A stretch of DNA of 64,000 bases from JAWOLE01 sp963815655 (GCA_963815655.1 CAWFHK010000001.1:1426001-1490000), one strand, 5' to 3'; positions 19,202 through 35,848 are shown, numbered from the stretch's first letter. The notes: generated by a model not told the origin, from the sequence alone. A program made the numbers and translations.

Positions 19202-19263
19202 GCGATTTTCTTCTCGCAACTCCTCTGATTACACCGCTTTATCCATCTTCGGTTCCGGCCCGC

Positions 19264-19346
19264 GTGATCGGGTGATCGGGTGATCGAGCCATCGGGTGAA
19301 CGCCCCGGGCCAATCACCCGATCACCCGATCGCAGATCACCCGATT
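19264..19346. repeat. Inverted-arm module, 8-bp GATCGGGT class
   Basis: Left arm 19264-19299 (GTGATCGG repeats), right arm 19311-19346 (ATCACCCG repeats), spacer CGCCCCGGGCC. Located between the rpoC terminator and the str promoter, so this copy may be outside any operon. Same class as 1211-1283. Confidence 0.75.
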
Positions 19347-19368
19347 CGTCGTGCGGCCGAGACTGCCG

Positions 19369-19396
19369 GAAAAAGAAGGGCGGCTCGCGCCGCCCC
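19369..19396 (-). terminator. Rho-independent terminator after rpoC
   Basis: Read on the minus strand, GGGCGGC-GCGA-GCCGCCC forms a perfect 7-bp GC stem with a tetraloop, followed immediately by TTCTTTTTCC. It lies 23 bases past the rpoC stop and is the clearest intrinsic terminator in the window, marking the end of the rif (rpoBC) operon. Confidence 0.85.
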
Positions 19397-19418
19397 GAAA
19401 CCTCTCGAAACAAGATCT

Positions 19419-23603
<4,185 letters not shown>

Positions 23604-23632
23604 TATGCGCTCCTTGTGCGCCGTCGGGCGCA

Positions 23633-23760
23633 CGTAAAACGTGAAACGTCAAACGTGAAACGAAGCTCCGCTCCGTCCACGCCGTTCCACGTTCTCGACC
23701 TAATGAAATGCATCCTCTGACCGTTCCTCGTTTTACGTTTTACGTTCTTACGTTTCACGG
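23633..23760. repeat. Heptad inverted-arm module, ACGTGAA class
   Basis: Left arm 23633-23663 (CGTAAAA, CGTGAAA, CGTCAAA, CGTGAAA), right arm 23728-23760 (TTTTACG, TTTTACG, TTCTTACG, TTTCACGG). The spacer is longer (about 64 nt) than usual. It lies between rpoB and rpoC, inside an essential operon. Confidence 0.76.
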
Positions 23761-27999
<4,239 letters not shown>

Positions 28000-28019
28000 T
28001 CGGTAAGACTCCCTTTAGC

Positions 28020-28044
28020 GCGGCGCGCCCGGCGGGCCCGCCGC
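28020..28044 (-). other. GC palindrome in the rplL-rpoB spacer
   Basis: The 85-base rplL-rpoB gap lacks a heptad module but contains GCGGCG...CGCCGC around the perfect palindrome GGCGGGCCCGCC. In E. coli this gap holds an attenuator and an RNase III site; a similar role here is only an analogy. No T-run follows. Confidence 0.4.
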
Positions 28045-28085
28045 AGTTGAGAACCAAGACACCGGGACGACGAGAGGCTCAACGA

Positions 28086-28466
28086 CTACTTGATCTCGAC
28101 TTTCGCGCCGACATCCTCGAACTTCTTCTTGATGGCCGCCGCCTCGTCCTTGGAGACGCCCTCCTTGAGGACGCCGGGGGCGCCGTCCACGAGGTCCTTG
28201 GCCTCCTTCAGGCCGAGGCTCGTGACTTCGCGGACCGACTTGATGGTCTTGATCTTGTCTCCGGCGGCCAGGAGATGGACCGTGAACTCGGTCTGCTCCT
28301 CTTCCACCGGGGCCGCCGCCGCGGCCGGACCCGCGGCCGCCGCGGGCGCCGCCATGGCCGCCGCGGACACGCCGAACTTCTCTTCCAGCGCCTTGACCAG
28401 GGTATTCAGCTCGAGGACGGTCATGCCCTCGATTTCCTTCACGAAGCTCTCCGCCGTCATCGCCAT
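28086..28466 (-). CDS. rplL: 50S ribosomal protein L7/L12
   Basis: Stalk protein, present as dimers on L10, that recruits and activates translational GTPases. The 126-residue product has the N-terminal dimerisation helices (VLELNTLVKALEEKFGVS), an Ala/Pro hinge (AAMAAPAAAAGPAAAAAPVE), and the C-terminal factor-binding domain with DKIKTIKSVREVTSLGLKEA. Length is standard. Downstream of rplJ, upstream of rpoB, as in nearly all bacteria. Confidence 0.97.
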   Translation of the reverse strand: MAMTAESFVKEIEGMTVLELNTLVKALEEKFGVSAAAMAAPAAAAGPAAAAAPVEEEQTEFTVHLLAAGDKIKTIKSVREVTSLGLKEAKDLVDGAPGVLKEGVSKDEAAAIKKKFEDVGAKVEIK

Positions 28467-28506
28467 TTCTCTTCTCTCCTTACTGATAACAGTTCTCTTA
28501 TTCCCA

Positions 28507-29055
28507 TTACTCCGCGGCAGCGGCTTCGCCCGCTCCCGCCTTCGACTTCTGCTCCGCGATCTGCTGGACGACGCCGGCCAGGTTCCGGACCGGACCGTTC
28601 AGCACCATGACCAGGCGCCGCAGCGGGGACTGCATCAGGAAGAGAAGCCTCCCGATGAGCTGCTCGCGCGTCGGCAGGTCCGCGATCGCCTTGATCTGGC
28701 TCGCCTCGACCGGCAGGCCCTCGACGAGGGCCGCCTTGAAGACCAGGTTCGGGTTGGTCTTCGCGAAGGCCGTCAGCACCTTCGCCAGCGCGACCGGGCT
28801 CTCCCCGTTGAAGGCGACCGCGGTCGCCCCGACGAAATGAGCCGAGAGCGCCTCGAGCGGCGTCCCCTTCGCGGCCCTCATGGCGAGGGTGTTCTTCACG
28901 ACCACATACCGCGACTTCGTCGCGCGGACCTGCCGGCGCAACTCCGTCACTTCCGGGACTTTCAGGCCGGCGAAGGCGAAGAGGATGGCATTGCCCGCCT
29001 TCGCCAGGCCCTCTCCGAGCTCTGCGACCTGTGCGGCTTTCTCGGCTCGGTTCAT
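28507..29055 (-). CDS. rplJ: 50S ribosomal protein L10
   Basis: Stalk base protein that binds L11-region rRNA and carries the L7/L12 dimers through its C-terminal helix. The 182-residue product opens MNRAEKAAQVAELGEGLAKA and contains FAGLKVPEVTELRRQVR and YVVVKNTLAMRAA. ATG 29055 overlaps the rplA stop by four bases. The Ala-rich C-terminus (AGAGEAAAAE) is a few residues longer than usual. Confidence 0.97.
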   Translation of the reverse strand: MNRAEKAAQVAELGEGLAKAGNAILFAFAGLKVPEVTELRRQVRATKSRYVVVKNTLAMRAAKGTPLEALSAHFVGATAVAFNGESPVALAKVLTAFAKTNPNLVFKAALVEGLPVEASQIKAIADLPTREQLIGRLLFLMQSPLRRLVMVLNGPVRNLAGVVQQIAEQKSKAGAGEAAAAE

Positions 29056-29759
29056 TTCCTGGCCTCCAGCGCCTCGAGCGCCACTGTGTCGATCGCCACT
29101 CCGGGCCCCATCGTCGAGGAGATGGAGACCGTGCGGAAGTACTTCCCCTTGGCCGCGGGGGGCTTGGCCCGCTGCACGGCCCGGATGAATGTCGCCGCGT
29201 TCTCTTCCAGCTTGGTCTTGTCGAAGGAGGTCTTGCCGATCGAGGCGTGGATGATCGACGTCTTGTCCACCCGGAACTCGACCTTGCCTCCCTTGATCTC
29301 CTTGACGGCCTTGCCGACGTCCATGGTCACCGTGCCCGCCTTCGGGTTCGGCATCAGGCCCTTCGGGCCCAGCACCTTCCCGAGCTTGCCGACGAGCCGC
29401 ATCATGTCGGGCGTCGCGACGAGCGCCTCGAAGTCGAGGAACCCGTCGGTGATCCTCGCGACGAGGTCCTCGGCGCCGACGTGATCGGCCCCCGCCTCGT
29501 GGGCCTCCTTCGCCTTGTCGCCGGCGGCGATCACCGCGACCCTCTTGGACTTGCCCGTTCCGTGAGGAAGGACGACCGTGCCGCGGACCATCTGGTCCGC
29601 GTGCTTGGGGTCCACCCCGAGGAGCATCGCGATGTCCACGGACTCGTCGAACTTCGAGTACTTGACCTCGCGCACGAGGGCCATGGCGTCCGCCAGCCCG
29701 TAGGCCTTGCTGCCCACCCGGGTCTTTGCCGCCGCGAACTTCTTGCCGATTTTCCCCAT
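29052..29759 (-). CDS. rplA: 50S ribosomal protein L1
   Basis: Mobile L1-stalk protein assisting E-site tRNA release; in E. coli the translational repressor of the L11 operon. 235 residues, standard. Conserved stretches: VDIAMLLGVDPKHADQMVRG, LGKVLGPKGLMPNPKAGTVT and GKVEFRVDKTSIIHASIGK. AAGGAGAC precedes ATG 29759. Overlaps rplJ; separated from rplK by a repeat module. Confidence 0.97.
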   Translation of the reverse strand: MGKIGKKFAAAKTRVGSKAYGLADAMALVREVKYSKFDESVDIAMLLGVDPKHADQMVRGTVVLPHGTGKSKRVAVIAAGDKAKEAHEAGADHVGAEDLVARITDGFLDFEALVATPDMMRLVGKLGKVLGPKGLMPNPKAGTVTMDVGKAVKEIKGGKVEFRVDKTSIIHASIGKTSFDKTKLEENAATFIRAVQRAKPPAAKGKYFRTVSISSTMGPGVAIDTVALEALEARK

Positions 29760-29812
29760 CGTCTCCTTTCGTCGTTCAAACGGCTTCGCTTGCGCTCGGC
29801 CTCCGACTGAGT

Positions 29813-29901
29813 AGCTGTCAGCTCTCAGCTTTCAGCTTTCAGCTCTCCGACACCCGCGACCCGTGTCTGGCTGATAGCCGACAGCTGATAGCTGAGAGCT
29901 C
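29813..29901. repeat. Heptad inverted-arm module, AGCTTTC class
   Basis: Left arm 29813-29847 (AGCTGTC, AGCTCTC, AGCTTTC, AGCTTTC, AGCTCTC), right arm 29869-29900 (GCTGATA, GCCGACA, GCTGATA, GCTGAGA). The unit itself contains the self-complementary AGCT. It lies between rplK and rplA; only copy of this class seen. Confidence 0.75.
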
Positions 29902-29905
29902 ATTT

Positions 29906-30328
29906 CTAAACGACCTCGATTCCCATACTGCGAGCGGTGCCTTCGATGATCCGGACGGCCGCGGGCAGGTCCGCGGCGTTCAGGTCGGGGAGCTTCGTCT
30001 TGGCGATCTCCTCGACCTGCTGCTTCGTCACCTGCCCGACCTTCTCCTTGTTGGGCGTGCCGGAGCCCTTGGGGACCCCCGCGGCCTTGAGCAGCAGGAT
30101 CGCCGCGGGCGGCGTCTTGGTGATGAACGAGTAGGACCGGTCGGCGTACACGGTCACCACGACCGGGATGATCAGGCCCTTCTGCGAGCCGGTCCTCGCG
30201 TTGAAGTTCTTGCAGAAGTCCATGATGTTGACGCCCTGCTGCCCGAGCGCCGGTCCCACCGGCGGGGCCGGCGTCGCCTCTCCTGCCGGGATCTGGAGCT
30301 TCACGTAACCGGTGACCTTCTTTGCCAT
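29906..30328 (-). CDS. rplK: 50S ribosomal protein L11
   Basis: Protein of the GTPase-associated centre, needed for RelA activation and the target region of thiopeptides. The 140-residue product has the proline-rich N-terminal switch GEATPAPPVGPALGQQGVNI and the RNA-binding C-domain with VRIIEGTARSMGIEV. Length standard. The ATG at 30328 is preceded not by a Shine-Dalgarno but by GCGAGCGAAGCGAGCGAT, the module-edge motif. Confidence 0.97.
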   Translation of the reverse strand: MAKKVTGYVKLQIPAGEATPAPPVGPALGQQGVNIMDFCKNFNARTGSQKGLIIPVVVTVYADRSYSFITKTPPAAILLLKAAGVPKGSGTPNKEKVGQVTKQQVEEIAKTKLPDLNAADLPAAVRIIEGTARSMGIEVV

Positions 30329-30345
30329 ATCGCTCGCTTCGCTCG

Positions 30346-30471
30346 CGCGGAAGGCGGAAGGCGGGAGGCGGGAGGCGTTGCCCCCGGTCTTCCGGATCCT
30401 TCTACCTTCTTCGCCTCGCTAACTCCTCCCGTCGTTCCTTCGCCTACCGCCTACCGAGTGCCGCCTCCCGG
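30346..30471. repeat. Heptad inverted-arm module, GGCGGAA class
   Basis: Left arm 30346-30378 (GCGGAAG, GCGGAAG, GCGGGAG, GCGGGAG), right arm 30437-30471 (CTTCGCCTACCGCCTACCGA onward). The spacer holds CTTCGCCTCGCTAACTCCTCC. It abuts the nusG stop on one side and the rplK start motif on the other. Nearly the same right arm recurs at 33149. Confidence 0.77.
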
Positions 30472-31068
30472 TCAGACCTTCTGCACCTGCAGGAACTCCA
30501 ACTCCACCGGCGTGGACCTTCCGAAGATCGTGACCATGACCTTCAAGGTCGAGCGGTCGAGGTTGACGTCCTCGACGACACCGGTGAAATTCGTGAAGGG
30601 GCCGTCCGTGATCCGGACGTGCTCTCCTTTTTCGAAAGTATGCTTGGGCTTCGGCTTCTCCTTCGTGGAGGTGACCCGGTGGAGGATCTGCTCGACCTCC
30701 TCCGCCGTCAGCGGCGTGGGCTCCTTGCCGGAGCCGACGAACCCCGTGACTTTCGGCGTGTTCTTCACCAGGTGCCAGGCCTCGTCGGACATCTCCATTT
30801 CGATGATGATGTAGCCGGGAAAGAACTTGCGCTGCACCTCGCGGCGCTTCCCCCCCTTCATCTCGACGAGCGTCTCCGTGGGGATGCGGATCTCCCCGAA
30901 GGCGTCGGCCATCCCCATCGCCTCGACGCGCTGCTTCAGGTTCTGGCGCACGCGCTCTTCGAAACCCGAATAGGTGTGCACGATGAACCAGTTCTTCGCC
31001 TTCGGGCCCGGCTTCGCCGGAGCATCGGGGGACTCGAGCACGCCCCCGCCCCCCTCGATCGTCGTCAC
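30472..31068 (-). CDS. nusG: Transcription termination/antitermination factor NusG
   Basis: Binds RNA polymerase clamp, S10 and Rho, coupling transcription to translation. Start GTG 31068 overlaps the secE stop (GTGA) and gives 198 residues with a 27-residue flexible Gly/Pro-rich N-terminal tail before the NGN domain (KNWFIVHTYSGFEERVRQNL). The NGN signature VQRKFFPGYIIIEMEM and the C-terminal KOW domain (KGEHVRITDGPFTNFTGVVE) are intact. A longer upstream frame overlaps secE and is discarded. Confidence 0.96.
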   Translation of the reverse strand: MTTIEGGGGVLESPDAPAKPGPKAKNWFIVHTYSGFEERVRQNLKQRVEAMGMADAFGEIRIPTETLVEMKGGKRREVQRKFFPGYIIIEMEMSDEAWHLVKNTPKVTGFVGSGKEPTPLTAEEVEQILHRVTSTKEKPKPKHTFEKGEHVRITDGPFTNFTGVVEDVNLDRSTLKVMVTIFGRSTPVELEFLQVQKV

Positions 31069-31286
31069 GTGATCACCCCCGATGCGCGGAAGATCCGGTC
31101 GATCATCCATGCCAGACCCGAGTCCACGATGAAGAGATAGAACCCGAACAGGAAGCAGGCCACGATCACCACGAGGGTCGTTCCCACAACCTCGCCCCGG
31201 CCGGGCCAGCTCACCTTCTTCATCTCGACCCAGACGTCCCGGAGGAAATCCCGGATCGTGGGCCACCACTCTTTTATAGGTAACAT
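31065..31286 (-). CDS. secE: Preprotein translocase subunit SecE
   Basis: Essential clamp subunit of the SecYEG channel. The short 73-residue form from ATG 31286 has an amphipathic segment (IRDFLRDVWVEMKKVSWPGR) with the conserved KKVSWP motif, then one transmembrane helix (VGTTLVVIVACFLFGFYLFI). Upstream extension of the frame translates repeat and tRNA sequence and is not real. GCGAGCAAAGCGAGCGAG precedes the ATG with no Shine-Dalgarno. The secE-nusG coupling is typical. Confidence 0.95.
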   Translation of the reverse strand: MLPIKEWWPTIRDFLRDVWVEMKKVSWPGRGEVVGTTLVVIVACFLFGFYLFIVDSGLAWMIDRIFRASGVIT

Positions 31287-31305
31287 CTCGCTCGCTTTGC
31301 TCGCG

Positions 31306-31417
31306 GTCCAAAGTCCAAGGTCCAAGGTCCAAGGTAGGACCCGGGAACCTCGTCGGTGACCGCCCTCTCGTCTTCCTTCTCCGCTACTTTGGACATTGGA
31401 CTTTTGACTTTGGACTC
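31306..31417. repeat. Heptad inverted-arm module, TCCAAGG class
   Basis: Left arm 31306-31336 (GTCCAAA, GTCCAAG, GTCCAAG, GTCCAAG), right arm 31387-31417 (TTTGGAC, ATTGGAC, TTTTGAC, TTTGGAC). Spacer carries GACCCGGGAACCTCGTCGG and CTCCGCTA. It lies between tRNA-Trp and secE; same class at 38083. Confidence 0.77.
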
Positions 31418-31427
31418 CTCGTCGTAA

Positions 31428-31504
<77 letters not shown>

Positions 31505-31509
31505 AAATG

Positions 31510-31601
31510 CAGGTTTCAGGTTCCAGGTTTCAGGTTTCAGCGAGGGCCTGAAAGACCCGGCTCCCGTCCCGGACACCCGACACCTGACACCTGACACCTG
31601 C
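31510..31601. repeat. Heptad inverted-arm module, CAGGTTT left / CAGGTGT right
   Basis: Left arm 31510-31540 (CAGGTTT, CAGGTTC, CAGGTTT, CAGGTTT), right arm 31573-31601 (CACCCGA, CACCTGA, CACCTGA, CACCTG). Arms pair with T-C type mismatches. Spacer GAAAGACCCGGCTCCCGTCC. It lies between rpmG and tRNA-Trp. Confidence 0.74.
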
Positions 31602-31603
31602 AC

Positions 31604-31756
31604 TTAGACCTTCCCTTCCTTGTGGGCGGTGTGCTTGCGGCAGAAGCGGCAGTACTTCGACAGCTCCAGCTTCTCCGTGTTCGTCTTCTTGTTCTTCATC
31701 GTCGTGTAGTTCTTCCGCTTGCACTCGCTGCACGCCAGGCTGATGTTTTCTTGCAT
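31604..31756 (-). CDS. rpmG: 50S ribosomal protein L33
   Basis: Small 50S protein near the E site. The 50-residue frame opens MQENISLACSECKRKNYTTM and closes KYCRFCRKHTAHKEGKV. Two CxxC pairs (CSEC and CRFC) make it the zinc-binding C+ type. ATG at 31756. It lies between tuf copy 2 and tRNA-Trp, the frequent bacterial order tuf-rpmG-secE-nusG. Confidence 0.95.
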   Translation of the reverse strand: MQENISLACSECKRKNYTTMKNKKTNTEKLELSKYCRFCRKHTAHKEGKV

Positions 31757-31844
31757 ATGGTCTCCTTTAGCGGCCGCTCGACGCGGCCGGTAGAGAGCAA
31801 GAGGCCGCTTCCAGATATCCCATGGTGTTTGCGTTACACATCGG

Positions 31845-33038
<1,194 letters not shown>

Positions 33039-33054
33039 ATCCTCGCTTCGCTCG

Positions 33055-33181
33055 CGCGGAAGGCGGGAGGCGGAAGGCGGAAGGCGATGAGCCCCCGTCC
33101 CCAATCCCCCTGCGCCTTCTTCGCTTCGCTACTCTCCTCCTGCTCTCGTTCGCCTACCGCCTACCGAGTGCCGCCCACCGG
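33055..33181. repeat. Heptad inverted-arm module, GGCGGAA class
   Basis: Left arm 33055-33086 (GCGGAAG, GCGGGAG, GCGGAAG, GCGGAAG), right arm 33149-33181 (TCGCCTACCGCCTACCGAGT onward). Spacer holds GAGCCCCCGTCCCC and CTTCGCTTCGCTACTCTCC. It lies between tRNA-Thr(GGU) and tuf and closely parallels 30346-30471. Confidence 0.77.
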
Positions 33182-33195
33182 CCCCGGTGCCTCAT

Positions 33196-33271
33196 TGGAG
33201 CCCACGACCAGGATTGAACTGGTGACCTCGTCCTTACCAAGGACGTGCTCTACCGACTGAGCTACGTGGGC
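33196..33271 (-). tRNA. tRNA-Thr (GGU anticodon)
   Basis: Minus strand: acceptor GCCCACG pairs with CGTGGGC; D-arm TAGCTCAGTCGGTAGAGCA; anticodon stem-loop CGTCCTTGGTAAGGACG with GGT anticodon; T-loop GTTCAATCC; discriminator T and encoded CCA. Fourth of a run of tRNAs ahead of tuf. Confidence 0.96.
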
Positions 33272-33324
33272 AGGCGCGCGACCGTGATCTCCTCGTTCTG
33301 TCTCCTTCGGCGAGCCTGTCCAAT

Positions 33325-33399
33325 TGGAGCGGGAGACGGGAATCGAACCCGCGACCAACAGCTTGGAAGGCTGTGACTCTACCCCTGAGTTACTCCCGC
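33325..33399 (-). tRNA. tRNA-Gly (UCC anticodon)
   Basis: Minus strand: acceptor GCGGGAG pairs with CTCCCGC; D-arm TAACTCAGGGGTAGAGTC; anticodon stem-loop CAGCCTTCCAAGCTG with TCC anticodon; T-arm CGGGTTCGATTCCCG; discriminator T and encoded CCA. Confidence 0.96.
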
Positions 33400-33411
33400 A
33401 TTCGCCTTCGG

Positions 33412-33492
33412 TGCGGAAGGCGGCAGGCGGAACGCGGGAGGCGAATTTCGGATCATCTTTCGCCTTCCGCCTGCCGCCTCCCGCCTCCCGAA
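33412..33492. repeat. Heptad inverted-arm module, GGCGGAA class
   Basis: Left arm 33412-33445 (GCGGAAG, GCGGCAG, GCGGAAC, GCGGGAG), right arm 33460-33491 (CCTTCCG, CCTGCCG, CCTCCCG, CCTCCCG). The spacer is short. Arm pairing is close to perfect, including the GGCAGG/CCTGCC unit. It lies between tRNA-Tyr and tRNA-Gly. Confidence 0.78.
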
Positions 33493-33524
33493 CTCCTTCA
33501 TCCGTGGCACTCCTTCTTCCGTAA

Positions 33525-33611
33525 TGGTGGGCAGGGAAGGATTCGAACCTCCGTAGCGCGAAGCGCGGCAGATTTACAGTCTGCTGCCATTAACCACTCG
33601 GCCACCTGCCC
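33525..33611 (-). tRNA. tRNA-Tyr (GUA anticodon)
   Basis: Minus strand class II tRNA with a long variable arm: acceptor GGGCAGG pairs with CCTGCCC; anticodon stem-loop CAGACTGTAAATCTG with GTA anticodon; variable arm CCGCGCTTCGCGCTACGG; T-arm GGTTCGAATCC; discriminator A and encoded CCA. Confidence 0.96.
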
Positions 33612-33688
33612 GAGCTCCGAAACACCGGAGTGGAAAGCCCCCTGCATCCGCCGCACCTGTCCGCGTCCGCGCCCGAGCAATCCGTCTC

Positions 33689-33763
33689 TGGAGCCGGCGA
33701 TGGGACTCGAACCCGCAACCTTCCGATTACAAATCGGATGCTCTACCATTGAGCTACGCCGGC
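33689..33763 (-). tRNA. tRNA-Thr (UGU anticodon)
   Basis: Minus strand: acceptor GCCGGCG pairs with CGCCGGC; D-arm TAGCTCAATGGTAGAGCA; anticodon stem-loop CCGATTTGTAATCGG with TGT anticodon; T-arm CGGGTTCGAGTCCCA; discriminator T and encoded CCA. First tRNA after the promoter at 33844-33872. Confidence 0.96.
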
Positions 33764-33843
33764 GATGTTCTGCTCCGGGACCTGGTCCCCGAGCCCCCGG
33801 CCGGCATTCAAAGAGCGGACCCGTCCCCGAGCGCGAATTGCGG

Positions 33844-33872
33844 AGTCTAGCAGTCCCCGGACAGACGATCAA
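33844..33872 (-). promoter_or_regulatory. Sigma70-type promoter for the tRNA-tuf operon
   Basis: Minus strand -35 TTGATC (33872-33867) and -10 TAGACT (33849-33844) are separated by exactly 17 bp. It overlaps the last codons of rlmB and faces tRNA-Thr(UGU) about 80 bases on. The bases after the -10 (CCGCAATTCGCG) are GC-rich, the discriminator type associated with stringent control. Confidence 0.72.
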
Positions 33873-34594
33873 GACTTTTCCGCAGAGAGAGTTCGCTGCC
33901 GGAGCGCCTCGTAGCCGGCTGCGGCGGCCGCGGTCGCGACGTTCAAGGAGGCCAGCGCTCCTTTCATCGGTATCCGTGCCAGAAAGTCACAACCTTCCCG
34001 GACCAGACGGCGCATTCCCCGGCCCTCGGCGCCGAAGACGAGCGCCAGATCCCCCCTCAAGTCCAGGCCGTAAAGATCCGAGCCTGCGGCATCGAGTCCT
34101 ACGACGATAAAACCTTTGTCCTTAATCAGATCCAGAAATCTCCGGAGGTTCACGACCCGGATGACGGGGACCCGTTCGACCGCGCCCGCCGAGGTCCTCT
34201 CCACAGTCTCGGAGAGCGGGGCCGACCCCCGTTCCGGCAGGACCACACGCGCCCCGAGCCCCTCCGCCACCCGGAGAACCGCTCCCAGATTCTGGGGATC
34301 CTGGATCTCGTCGAGCACCAGGAGGAAGCGGGCCCCCTTCTCACCGTCGAGCGCTTCCTCCTCCGTGAGGTATCCCCGCACCGCCAGCCGGGCCACCGCC
34401 CCCTGGTTGGGACGGGCGAGCCGATCGAGGGCTCCCGCCTCGCCGTACCGGATCGAAACGCCGGCTTCGCGGCAGAGTCTCTTCAGCTCGTTGATCCGCC
34501 GGTCGTGGCGGTTCGAGTCGAACAGGACCCACTCGATCTGGCGCGGGCGGGACCGGACGGCCTCGGTAAGCGGGTTCAGGCGGGAGAGGATCAT
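33869..34594 (-). CDS. rlmB: SpoU-family 23S rRNA 2'-O-ribose methyltransferase (RlmB-like)
   Basis: AdoMet-dependent enzyme of the SPOUT superfamily; RlmB methylates G2251 of 23S rRNA in the P loop, and TrmH relatives act on tRNA. 241 residues: a short substrate-binding N-domain to about residue 85, then the knotted domain with motif 1 (LDEIQDPQNLGAVLRVAE), motif 2 (ALVFGAEGRGMRRL) and motif 3 (IPMKGALASLNVATAAAAAG). The ATG overlaps the ispF stop. RlmB is the best guess from length and N-domain; other SpoU members cannot be excluded. Confidence 0.88.
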   Translation of the reverse strand: MILSRLNPLTEAVRSRPRQIEWVLFDSNRHDRRINELKRLCREAGVSIRYGEAGALDRLARPNQGAVARLAVRGYLTEEEALDGEKGARFLLVLDEIQDPQNLGAVLRVAEGLGARVVLPERGSAPLSETVERTSAGAVERVPVIRVVNLRRFLDLIKDKGFIVVGLDAAGSDLYGLDLRGDLALVFGAEGRGMRRLVREGCDFLARIPMKGALASLNVATAAAAAGYEALRQRTLSAEKS

Positions 34595-35118
34595 GAAAGA
34601 GATTTGTGATTTGTGATTGGCGATGGGTGATCGGACCGCGGCGTGAGCAGGATGACGGCCATCACGGCGATGCCTTCGCCGCGACCGGTGAAGCCCAGGC
34701 CGTTGGAGCTCGTGCCGCGGACGCTGACGTCGTCGGGCGACACGCCGAGGAGCGCGGCGACTCGCAGCCGGATCTCCCCGACATGCGGCGCGAACCTCGG
34801 GGCTTCCGCGATCACGACAGCGTCGAGGTTTTCCACATCGTAGCCGCGCCCCGCGGCGAGGTCGCGCGCGCGCGTCACGAAGAGCGCGCTGTCGGCCCCC
34901 TCCCAGGCGGGATCGTCATCCGGGAATTGCTCGCCGAGGGAACCGAGGCCGGCCGCGCCGAGGACGGCGTCCGCGATGGCGTGCAGGAGAGCATCTCCGT
35001 CGGAGTGGCCGGCGAGCCCGCGCGGGTGCGGGATCTCGACCCCGCCCAGCTTGAGAACGCGCCCCTGCGCGAACGGATGCGCGTCGAAGCCGAGACCGAT
35101 TCGCGGTGCCCGGCTCAT
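34591..35118 (-). CDS. ispF: 2-C-methyl-D-erythritol 2,4-cyclodiphosphate synthase
   Basis: Fifth enzyme of the non-mevalonate (MEP) isoprenoid pathway. 175 residues. Metal ligands lie in GFDAHPF and in the HSDGDALLHAIADA helix; the C-terminal GLGFTGRGEGIAVMAVILL segment is standard. The last ~14 residues (SDHPSPITNHKSLS) are translated from a heptad repeat tract (34601-34635) and exceed the family length of about 158, so the repeat appears to have become coding or to have replaced the native end. Overlaps both ispD and rlmB by four bases. Confidence 0.95.
   Translation of the reverse strand: MSRAPRIGLGFDAHPFAQGRVLKLGGVEIPHPRGLAGHSDGDALLHAIADAVLGAAGLGSLGEQFPDDDPAWEGADSALFVTRARDLAAGRGYDVENLDAVVIAEAPRFAPHVGEIRLRVAALLGVSPDDVSVRGTSSNGLGFTGRGEGIAVMAVILLTPRSDHPSPITNHKSLS
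34601..34635. repeat. Heptad tract (GATTTGT class) inside the 3' end of ispF
   Basis: Units GATTTGT, GATTTGT, GATTGGC, GATGGGT, GATCGG run in tandem. They lie wholly within the ispF reading frame and directly before the rlmB start. No facing arm is seen. Confidence 0.65.
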
Positions 35119-35753
35119 CGAGCGCGCCCCCTCAGGATGGCCTCGGCGATCTCCAGGTCTTCCGGCGTCGTGATCTTGAAGCCCAGGCGCGAGACCGGCA
35201 CGGCGGTGACGGGGATGTCGAGCGCCTCGCAGAGGGCGGCCTCGTCGGTCGCCTCATCGCCCGAGTCGATCGCCCGCGCGAGCAGCTCGGCGCGAAAAAC
35301 CTGCGGAGTCCCGGCGGCCCAGAGGTTCGTGCGGTCGAGCGTGCCGGCGATGCGGCCCTTCTCCACCCTCTTGACCGTATCGGGAATCGGGGTCGCCGCG
35401 ATCGCCGCGCCCCCCTCTTCCGCGGCTTGAAGGACCGCCGCCACTTCGGTCGCCGTCACGAACGGGCGCGCCGCGTCGTGGATGCAAATCAGGTGGCCGC
35501 CGCCGGCGCCGCAAGCCCGGAAGGCTTTGCGCACCGAGGCGGCCCGGGTCTCTCCCCCCTCGACGACCTTGGACCCCTCCCCCGCCAGCGCGCGGATCTC
35601 CTCGAGCCTTCCCGAGGGCGCCGCGACGACCGTCCCCGCGAACGAGAGAGGCGAGAGCGCCTCGAGCGTCCAGGAAAGAAGCGGCCTGCCGAAAACAGGA
35701 ACCAGCGCCTTCGGCTCGGGCCGTCCCAGCCGGCTGCCCGATCCCGCTGCCAC
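35115..35753 (-). CDS. ispD: 2-C-methyl-D-erythritol 4-phosphate cytidylyltransferase
   Basis: Third MEP-pathway enzyme, joining CTP and MEP. 212 residues from the first standard start, GTG 35753 (MAAGSGSRLGRPEPKALVPV), with the nucleotide-binding AAGSGSRLG loop, the HDAARPFV motif and the C-terminal KITTPEDLEIAEAILRG. That start cuts off the first beta strand normally found before AAGSG. The same frame stays open upstream as LIVVAAGSG with no ATG, GTG or TTG, so initiation may occur at a nonstandard codon (ATC 35774 or CTG 35762). Start overlaps nothing upstream; stop overlaps ispF. Confidence 0.93.
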   Translation of the reverse strand: MAAGSGSRLGRPEPKALVPVFGRPLLSWTLEALSPLSFAGTVVAAPSGRLEEIRALAGEGSKVVEGGETRAASVRKAFRACGAGGGHLICIHDAARPFVTATEVAAVLQAAEEGGAAIAATPIPDTVKRVEKGRIAGTLDRTNLWAAGTPQVFRAELLARAIDSGDEATDEAALCEALDIPVTAVPVSRLGFKITTPEDLEIAEAILRGRAR

Positions 35754-35785
35754 GACGATCAGAAAAGCGGCGATTCCGAGTTCCT

Positions 35786-35813
35786 CAATCCCAAATCCAA
35801 AATCGAAAATTGC
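35786..35813. repeat. Single-arm heptad tract, AATCCAA class
   Basis: AATCCCA, AATCCAA, AATCGAA, AATTG in tandem in the frr-ispD gap, immediately upstream of ispD and open in its frame. No complementary arm. Confidence 0.55.
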
Positions 35814-35848
35814 CTGGGGGCCCGGGGAACCGCGAGGCCCCCGCCCTT

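Noticed and set aside
33039..33104. N-terminal extension of EF-Tu copy 2
   Set aside because: Encoded by module sequence; copy 1 and all EF-Tu proteins begin at MGKEKF-type residues.
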